From: Epinephelus fuscoguttatus
Taxonomy: Eukaryota > Chordata > Actinopteri > Perciformes > Serranidae
Length of the DNA stretch: 64,000 bases
NCBI RefSeq assembly: GCF_011397635.1
Contig: NC_064760.1
Span: 27,254,856-27,318,855 of the forward strand
Reading direction: 5' to 3'
Shown here in pieces: positions 29,797-64,000 of the stretch. The stretch's first letter is position 1. Every line of letters starts with the position of its first letter. Under the pieces are notes generated by a model, which saw only the letters and a program-made list of their open reading frames with translations, was not told where the DNA came from and did not search any database. The translations under genes and the position numbers were made by a program.

Positions 29797-30650
29797 TCAC
29801 GTTTTTCTCCTCACTGACTTGGTCAATCCATGTGAAATTTAGCACAGTGGTAGAGGGTCATGGGAGGATGTGAATGAAGCAATATTACATCAGTTGGCCA
29901 AAGGGGGGCGCTATAGTAACCGATTGAAATTGCAAACTTTGAACCCATAACTTCCGGTTCTATAGATTTTCCACCATTTTGAATTTTTTGAAAAACACTT
30001 AAAATCGATCTCTTCCTAGGAAGTTTGACCGATCTGCATGAAACTCAGTGAACTTAATCTGGAGACCAATATCTAAAGTCCCCTCTTGGCAAAAGTTGGA
30101 AAACTTACTAAAACTGAGCTTCTATAAGGCAATGAATATTGCGGAGGGCGTGGCTCATCACATAAAGGTGTATAACATCTCAAGGGTTTCACCGATCACC
30201 ACGCAACTTTGTAGGCATATGACCACACATAATCTTAGGGGACCCCTCCATTATTGACCCCATCAAACAAAATGGGGGCGCTAGAGAGCTAATTTCTTAT
30301 CTAGGCCTAACCGCCATATCGATTTTTACTAAACTTGGAAGATATGGAGAACAGGATGCCTCAAGGTGACTGGAGAAATTTAACTCTAATTGGCAACTGG
30401 GTGGCGCTATAACAACAGAAAAATGCTTAAAAACAGCTAAAATGCGACCGATCTCTGTGGCTCCTCCTGTGGCCGAATGTTGTTGTTGTTTTTTCTAATT
30501 TTTGGTATGACTAAGTCATGGTATGGTATGCTGTACATAATCACAGAAACTGTCAGTGTGTCATTCTGTCAGTCAGTCATTTTGTCTGTTCCATGTTTTT
30601 CTACTCACTGACGTGGTCAATCTATGTGAAACTGCACATAGGCAGAGGAT
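29795..30650. repeat. Repeat with duplicated CTCACTGAC..GGTCAAT motif
   Basis: A block of about 45 bases (TTTTTCTCCTCACTGACTTG and on) near 29795 recurs at about 30596 (TTTTTCTACTCACTGACGTG). The spacing of about 800 bases implies a tandem or partly tandem unit. Internal text has repeated (G)GGGGCGCTA words at 29906 and 30275 and GGTGGCGCTA at 30401. It is non-coding. Confidence 0.55.
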
Positions 30651-31217
30651 TGGCATAGGTAGAAGGTGACAAAGCTACCAATGGGTATGGACTAGTTTAG
30701 TTTATTATTGTAATTTTATCCCTGGTTTATTATAGCAGTGATGATAGCCAAGGACTGAAACTTACGGATGTCCTAAATAATTTTCTTTTTGCACTGATCG
30801 CAGCCTGTGAACCTTTTCGTGGCTTTCCAGCCCAGTTGCATTGGTGTGCAGGTATCTCCTCTGCCGTCCTTTCTTGGTTGTCCATTGTACTGACGCACCC
30901 AAGATAAACCTTTTTATTATTGCCCTAAGTAGGTGCAGTTTCACAGCAGCCCTAAGACTTTGCTATTCCTGATTTATTGCCCTCTAAGCAGCATCTGGGT
31001 GGTGTCAGTGTAGAGCTGTTAGGTAGTTTCATCTATAACAACGCAGATTTTTATGAACTGAAATGGTTTCACAAATAAAATCTTGATTTGAAAAGTAACT
31101 TAAGCTACAGGGGAGTAGAAAGTACAATATTTACCTCTGAAATACAGTGGGGTCGTAGTGAAGAGTAGCACAAAATGAAAATGCTCAGATAAAGTACAAG
31201 TGCCCCCAATTATATAC

Positions 31218-32180
31218 TTAAAAGGACAGTTCACCCCACATAGAAAATACATATTTTTCCTCTGCCGTGTTGGATGATGGAAAGGCAGCATTTGGCTCGA
31301 TAAGATTTTAACATTTCTGTATGCAGCTCCTTTTATGTGGAAGAACTCAAAGTTGCACTCTTTGGTTCCTCTCGGCTGTTTCAAAGCATTCTTGTGCTGT
31401 CATAGTCAATGTCATAGTGTGTTTTAGCTGGTCATTGTAACCATGTGTAGTTGCCCGTTTTTGCGTTTGTATGGTTCACTTCGGGTATACATTAACATAC
31501 TCTTTGGTTTTTCTTTGTAGTGATCTTATTTGTGTTTTATATTGCTTGTTTTAGAGCTGTACATTTTTATTCTGTGTTCTTGAAAAAGAGATTTTGTATC
31601 TCAAGAGGTTTTTATGGTTACATAAAGGTTGAATACATAAAAAAAACAACTCAACAGCAATGTCTCTTTCCAGAAATCATGTCTCAGTTATACTCAAGAT
31701 AATCCACAGATCTTGTTATGAGCAGTTTCATGTAGGAACTATTTTCTTTCTACCGAACTACACCTGCCAACCGTATCACTGCTCAGAAGGAAGAATACAT
31801 CTACTGCTAGCCCACCTAGCATCACTGAGCTAGCTAACGTTACAGCTTAGTTGATGAGGATGCCTTTAATGTTTAAATCTACAAGCCTCTGGTCCATGAG
31901 TAGATGTACACTTCCTTCTGTGCATTGATACGGTTGGAGAGTGTAGTTTGGTAGAAAGAAAACAGTTCCTACATTAAACCGCTCACAACAAGGTCTGTGA
32001 ATATCCGGGTCATGGCTTCTGCACAGAGACATTGCTGTGGAGTTTTTCAAATATATTTTTTGGCACTTTGAGCACCACAAGCTGAGTGCCATGTTCCATT
32101 ATATTGGCGTGAAAGCAGACATCTCTACGGCCGATCTCTCTAAGACTCAACAACTGATTTTAGGGTGAACTGTCCCTCAA
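31218..32180. mobile_element. Foldback transposon, copy 2
   Basis: It belongs to the same family as 24709-25481. The ends TTAAAAGGACAGTTCACCCC and AGGGTGAACTGTCCCTCAA are diverged copies of the perfect ends of copy 1. Shared internal blocks include TACTCAAGATAATCCACAGA, AGCTAGCTAACGTTACAGCT and TTTGGCACTTTGAGCACC. The right TTAA has become TCAA. It lies 2.1 kb beyond the fgf1 start exon. Confidence 0.75.
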
Positions 32181-32804
32181 GTACAATACTTAAATGTACA
32201 GTTACAATCACCAACTGAATCTTAGTAGTTGATTTTAATTCACTGGATGGCGACTAAAATATGGTTAAGACGGTTTAGATAAGAGAAAGGTCTTGATCGT
32301 GGTTAAATAAGGAAAAAGTCAGCAATGACTTCTGAAGTAGTGCTGGGACTGGAGGCTGGATCCAACCTCGGGATACAGGTGTCGACGCCAGCTGTTTGTC
32401 CTTCAACAAAACCAGAATTCCAGTAAACTCCAACAGCCTTCATCAACAGTCAATAAACCAGGTGTCAGAATGGAGAAGCGTATTTATTTGATGAACAAGT
32501 GCTTGCTGTGATAATGAGAGGTGTCTTATAATGAGCTTACCATTTCCATAGTTCAGTATCATCGAGTTAACATCATGGCAAACATCAGCATACAGTTCCT
32601 TGTTTTGGGAAGTACCACACAAAGACATATAGTTCGACCTTTAATCAATGGAGGAAAAGATCAACAGGAGTCACACTACAGAGGAGAAATAATACAGCAG
32701 GGGTAGGTATAGAAAAACTATTATTTGGAGACAAATACACCACATTTTCTTTACAATGGATTATATGTACATATTCAAATTTGTAAGCAAAACAAATGTT
32801 TTTT

Positions 32805-35800
32805 TTTATTCGATTTTTAGAGAAAGCATATACCAGTGAAACATGATCTGCCCTTGATAATTCTGAAAAGTTAATGTCTGCATATGTTTTATACAAAATA
32901 GATTTTCAAACAATATTTGGGTAGTGCAAATCTTTTTTTGTTTTGTTTTTTTTTAGATTCAAGCTGGTTGATTACTTTCACAAACAGTTTGTGTGTGAAA
33001 TAGACTGACTCCTATCCTATTCACAGTATTACACAATTTGACCAAAGCTGTCATGTTAGAGTAAAAAAAGAAAGAAAGAAAGAAAGAAAATGTGTTTAAT
33101 ACACAAAACAAAGAACTGTACATTTGTCCTCTAGGAGCTACGTAGTTGACACGGACACGTGTTGAATTTGTCTGTGCTTGCTTTGGTCACCTTGTAGTCA
33201 AACATCAAATAGGCTTATTGTGTGCAGTCTGTCGACTGTGTACTGAAGAAGTGTATCTTTTCCTGAAAATCTGGCCTGCAGAGATAATGTTAACTGTGAA
33301 TCTCCTGTATGCAAATAGCTTATACTGGAAAAAAGACTAAATTAAAACAAAAAAAGAAAAGGAAGCAACATCCTGTTATGTGATGTTGACAGATAATCTG
33401 TCGTTTCTATTGCATATTTAGTTGTCCTCCTCAAAAATGCACAAGAAAGTAAGCAAGGATACATTTTTGAGTGAGAAGAGGCAAGTGTGCGATTTATAAT
33501 GAAGAGCAGCAGCAGCAGAGATATGGATACACTGAATGTGAAAGTAACCCATGAGTAACCCCTATGCAATTAATGAAGATGTTTTTGACTATTTTGAATA
33601 AACATCAGAAAGAAAAAAATAGTAAATATCTGTCTTCTGAGTCAGGGTGTGAAAGACAACAGTGGCAGCACATTCCTACAACTTTCCTAATCCTGACAAT
33701 GAAAAGGAGTAACACCATAAATCACAGAGGCAGACACATTTTGGGAAACTGACTGTTTTGGTTCTGAAAGTCCAGACATAAAGCGACTAAACATGGACAA
33801 CCACATACTGTGTGAATTTCAACAACCTGAGCGCGGGAGTAAAATTCATAACGAGTGCTTTTAAATTTGTTGGGATAGCAAGACAATTTTCTGTATTTAA
33901 ATTGTGACAATTGGGCTTTAAAAATAAAATTGATTGATTGATTGAAATGAGCACTTTGTAGTTGCTCACTTGACATATTTATCCAATTATTTCAAATTGG
34001 CAGGGCGTCACTTAAATAAATTCCTCTTTAAGGTTAACATTCATTTCAAAACCTGGATTATTTTGTGCTTTGAACACAAACAACAAGACAAACTGAGCTG
34101 ACAACTGGTGAAAATGTCACAGCACATTTCAAATTTACTCACACGACACGCAGATACTGACAGACCTACGTTACTCTGTGTGATCACTGCTGTAAGTGCC
34201 TTGTGTTACGAATACAGCTCGGTTATCGCTCATTAATAATGACCTCAATATGGCGGACAGAAGCTCAGATAACTCAGGAAAATCGATTTCCTTCTTCTGA
34301 TAAAAAACACTGACCAACTCTGAGCATCACTGAAAACAGACAAAACTGGAGTTTGGCACTGAAATAGTTCCCAGAGAATTAAAAAGGATCCATTTTGCCC
34401 GCCTCCCCAGTCAGTGACGCTACGCTTTCACTACGACATGACTCAGTGAGGTGACTGATGCTAAGTGCTTTCGAACACTGGGGCTCGACTAACGGACAGA
34501 CAAATAAACGTGTAAATGTACTAAACACACAGACATAAAGACAAGGTGACTACGGGGCATTAAAGGAGCAGAAGGCTTCAACAGGAGGGGTCGTAGGTTA
34601 CTGGCAGCTGTGGGAGGTTTACAGGGTAATGAATCTGCCTGATCCAAAAAGCTGTATACACAAGCTGTCTATTATACAAACCGTTCATTTTAAAAAGGAA
34701 GAGTTCAACGCTTTGGGACATGCACTCATTCACTCACTTGTCAAGAGTTATGAAAAGACTGATAGTACTCTCATGCCTGTATAGAGACTATGAAGCCACG
34801 GCCAGGAGCCAGTTAGCTCATACAGACTGGAAGCAGGCGGGGAAACAGCTTGCCTGGCTCTGTCGAAAGGCAACAGAATGTACTTGCTAGCTCTGCAGCT
34901 CAGCAATACATGTTTCATCTCATTTGTTTAATCACTACCAAAACTGAAGAACACTTAAAGAAAAATCTGTTTTACTGGGAATTATGTGCCGGACTATTTC
35001 ATCTCGTGGAGACTCCAGGAAGTAACTAGTCTTGGCAAAGACACAGGCTGCTTTTCATTATGCTAACATATGCTTCCTCATGTCCTTTCTCCTCATCATC
35101 TTCCCATACCTTAAATGGACTTCACAGGGGTGGAGAGAGGAGGCTTTTGGAGAAACTTAAAGCAAGGAAACATGAGTGTATCCTAAGCAACGTAAGTGAC
35201 GTGGTGTATAAATGCTGCACCTCTACATTTGGCACAGCAACTGACGCAGCCTTAGACTGACACTATGGAACCAAGCATTTCTCATTTGGCAGCTTTGGAT
35301 CCACCGCCCTCGTGTCTTTTACTCGCATCTCTCTCTCTCATCCTTGCTGGGAGGAGCTAAGACGTGAGCAAGAGACGCCAGTTAGGGAAACGAGGTGACA
35401 TATAAGCGTAATGTAACGCACAAATAGTTCAGCACATAACTCCAGAAAAACTGCAAATTGTTGTTTGTATTCTTTGTTTTATGTGGGGCTGTACCCAATA
35501 TCTTTTTTTGTTCCATTTCAAACATTCAAATGTTCTCATGTTTTCACATATTTGGTTTACATGCATTTTAAACAATCCTATGCAGCCTCCACTGAAATCT
35601 AATTCTACAAATTGTATAAAACTATTAATGAAGCCTATCTGCTTATATGCAACTGGGCAGGATGAATAGAAATGCAAGAAAAAAGCTATTACTCATACAG
35701 ATTAAACAAATGATATATAGCATGAGTATAACCGAGCTTTAGAGGTGCTGGCAGGCAGATTTTGCTCCCTTCTGACAGAGCAAGGTCAGCCATTTTCCTC

Positions 35801-37443
35801 ATTTCCCGTCTTAATGCTACGCTAAAGCTAACAAGCTCTTGGCTCCAGCTACATATTTACCCTACAAACATACACGTGGTGTCAGTCTTCTCATCTATCT
35901 CAGCATGAAAGCAAATAAATGCAACTCCCGGGACATTAAACTATTCCTTTAACAAATATAGCAACGCGACAATGCAAAGGCTTTCAGTAAGTTACTATCC
36001 AAAGTACTCCAACACACTGTCAGAGAAAGATCATGACTCCATGTTTGTCAGTTTTACAAAACAGACCGTAAAAAGAATTAAAAAAATGAAGGACGGTTAT
36101 TTTCCAACCAGTTTGACCATGTTAGAACCACAGAAATCTGTTTTCCTGATGAAACAAAAAAAGACAATCTTGCAAACACAATAAAATATGCCCTCTCTTC
36201 TCTGATTGGTAGACGCAGGTATCTAACACATTCCATTATTAGACTATTGGGACAGGATTGGGGGCTAAAATAAACATCAAAGTCGGCTACGTCCTATAGA
36301 AAAGTTTTTCAAACTTCCATCTAAAGTCATATAGCAAAGACTGGTACAGCGTAACAGTCTTTCTTCACAGTCTTTTAAAGCCTTTAGCAGGGTACAAAGT
36401 GCTTGAATCGCACTTAAGGAGTTGAGTGTGCGGGAGATTGCGTGAAAGGAAGCAGGCTTCGAATATTCTGTCTTATAGGTGAGGATCATTTTCTACACGC
36501 AGAGGATGGGCCGAGCTGCCACTTCTAAAGATAAACACAGCCATTTAGAAAAAAAGGAAAACTTGCGACTGCATGTAACATAAAGAGTACAATCAAGATA
36601 CGATGAAGGTAGACCATGGTGGGTTAAAGAGACCACACCTTTAACAGGAAGGAAGAGATGGCTAAGATGATATTTGAAGCAAAAAAGGCACATATTTTTT
36701 TCCCTTTTATGATAGACGTGTGTAAACCTGGAAGAGGTCGGCTCTTGGGAGAAATCATCCTTTTAACGATGGACGTCGAGTAACAATCCAACAGAATTGT
36801 TTTCTTACGTCCAAAGCAATGAAATACGCTTTTTAAATGACTGGAAAACAGAATTTTCTCCCCATATGACTGATAAACATTTTTTTTTAGAACCTATAAA
36901 AACTAAAAGAGGAACATACAGTCTAAAAGCCTACTTAAGAGCATGTTATTAATTAAGCTTGTTACCTTTCCAGGTAACAATGACCTGGAAAATTGTATAA
37001 ACTGTTACCATTTGAAAATGTAGAAAATACTATCAGAACCTGTACATAGATATTTGTTTTATCTACCTTAGATATCGTTCTGTATTTGAAGGTAAGAAAC
37101 CTGAGACAACGTGGATGTTAGCCTATATCTCTTTGTGATTATCTTTTATCTTACAAACATTTCCTACTTGTTATACACAACATCTTAGACTGCTCAACAA
37201 AACAAACCTCTGTGCTCGCTGTCTGGTTTCTACACAAACGTCTCCAGTCTCTCTCCCTCCAGACTTGTAAGCCACTACACAAAGTTGCATACTCGCTCCC
37301 AGGAACATTGCTCGCTCCTCGCCTTGGATCCTCGTTTCTTTTATCATCGCTTTTTGGGGGGTGGGTTGGGAGTTGGGGTGGGGGAGAAATTGGTGAGGTG
37401 ATGTGGTGGGATTTTAAGGCATTGTGTCTGTTACGGGGCACAG
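32805..37443 (-). other. nr3c1: Probable long nr3c1 3'UTR
   Basis: The stretch follows the nr3c1 stop codon on the minus strand. It contains no recognisable gene and, unlike its surroundings, no recognisable transposon. An AATAAA on the minus strand occurs at 32805-32810, another at 32483-32488. Glucocorticoid receptor genes commonly have 3'UTRs of several kilobases, so this is a plausible 4.6-kb 3'UTR, but the end is inferred. Simple repeats (GAAA, ATTG) occur near 33070 and 33929. Confidence 0.45.
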
Positions 37444-63334
<25,891 letters not shown>

Positions 63335-64000
63335 CTTTTTATTTTAGGGGAGGGGGAGACACAGAGAGAGAGAGAGAGCGTTAGCACACGGGGCTTAGAG
63401 GAGTGCATAGCAACCACATTAAAACTACTAAAAAGGGATTATCATCAGACGCGCACTGTACTGCTACTGTACACATTTAATGTTAAATAAACTGGTTTCA
63501 GTTTGTTCACATGCAAAGAGCAAGTAACAGACAATGGGTCCATATAAGACTGGGGAAAGTTGCAAAGCATGCCCCCCCCCCGCGCGCCCTTGATAGCTAA
63601 CGAAGCTAAAGATAGCTAATTGCGTTAGCTTCTCTCATTAGCAAAAAATGCGCACATGAGCGCATAAACAGCAGTGTCCACCTTATACAGATTGTCCTTA
63701 AAGGTAAACACACATAGCATGGCTACCACCACAAAGCACACAGAGATAGTCGTAAAGTTTACCCAAGTCAAAGCTATGCTAGCGTTAGCCACGTTGCTAA
63801 CTGTTGGCATGCTAGCTAGCAATGTGGCTAACCGTTAAAGTGGCTACGAACCTACATTTCGCTCGAATGTCGTTGACAGTAACGTTAGCCTGCTAGCCAA
63901 CATAGCCGCTATAATCGCGTATTTAGCCTTAAATGTGCCACATTACTGCATTTGCCCACAGCTAACACATATATCAACTCGAATCTGAATAAACGCTCAT
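63335..64000 (-). promoter_or_regulatory. nr3c1: Sequence upstream of the nr3c1 start codon (intron 1 or promoter)
   Basis: A pyrimidine-rich tract (on the minus strand) at 63345-63380 precedes the ATG and could be the exon 2 acceptor tract. Farther up, 63590-63910 is dense in GCTAGC, GCTAAC and GTTAGC words, like the regions around the starts of gnpda1 and ndfip1. Short C/CG-rich text lies at about 63570-63590. No first exon can be fixed from the sequence alone. Confidence 0.4.

Larger units (their letters stand above)
29512..32214. repeat. Composite nested repeat block
   Basis: Outer ends GCAGTGGTAAAAGACGTGCTCC (left) and ACTTAAATGTACAGTTACAATCACC (right) resemble the two ends of a common fish repeat with GTACTTAAGTAC/ACTCAAG text. 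Internal remnants lie at 29620-29680 and 31120-31210. Into it are set a (TG)25 tract, a GGGGGCGC-containing repeat (29795-30650) and a foldback transposon (31218-32180). No gene is seen. Confidence 0.45.

Noticed and set aside
29117-37443. Possible arhgap26 exons between fgf1 and nr3c1
   Set aside because: No BAR, PH, RhoGAP or SH3 exon text is readable on either strand.

Overview
The window comes from a bony fish genome, most likely a percomorph-type teleost. It is intron-rich, has canonical GT-AG splice sites, carries many short DNA transposons, and holds five vertebrate genes whose proteins I can read exon by exon. No prokaryotic, viral or CRISPR features are visible. The gene order is hspa4 (+, 5' end missing), gnpda1 (+), ndfip1 (+), fgf1 (-), nr3c1 (-). 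This matches part of the human 5q31 neighbourhood, but without rnf14, spry4 and arhgap26 between the genes.

Layout: 1-8.1 kb holds exons 4-19 of hspa4 (Hsp110-type nucleotide exchange factor) and its poly(A) signal. 8.1-10.4 kb holds a nested MITE pair and the gnpda1 promoter and 5'UTR exon. 10.4-12.6 kb is gnpda1 (glucosamine-6-phosphate deaminase, complete, 276 aa). 12.8-15.0 kb is a transposon graveyard. 15.0-20.3 kb is ndfip1 (Nedd4-family adaptor, complete, 218 aa), with a CCAAT-carrying inverted repeat in its promoter. 20.3-25.5 kb holds repeats and probable ndfip1 3'UTR. 25.9-29.1 kb is fgf1 (156 aa, three coding exons), with a related foldback transposon on each side. 29.5-32.2 kb is a composite nested repeat. 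32.8-63.3 kb is nr3c1 (glucocorticoid receptor): eight coding exons, 780 aa, a likely long 3'UTR and a 16.4-kb intron 2. The final 0.67 kb is sequence upstream of the nr3c1 start.

The receptor joins its two zinc-finger exons directly, without the nine-residue insert of teleost GR1, so it reads as GR2. The genes are a conserved neighbourhood, not an operon: chaperone co-factor, hexosamine catabolism, ubiquitin-ligase adaptor, growth factor and steroid receptor have separate jobs.

I found no new multi-gene system. The strongest unusual signal is in nr3c1 intron 8. A 1.3-kb foldback transposon sits there, and its terminal repeat supplies the stop codon for an intron-8 read-through receptor that would have 36 unique residues in place of the last 50 residues of the ligand-binding domain (a GR-beta-like architecture). 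A poly(A) hexamer on the correct strand lies inside the same element. Other points are two hAT insertions with perfect 8-bp target duplications, one of which keeps the broken BED-finger start of its transposase, and several TE families that share TTAA-AGG ends.
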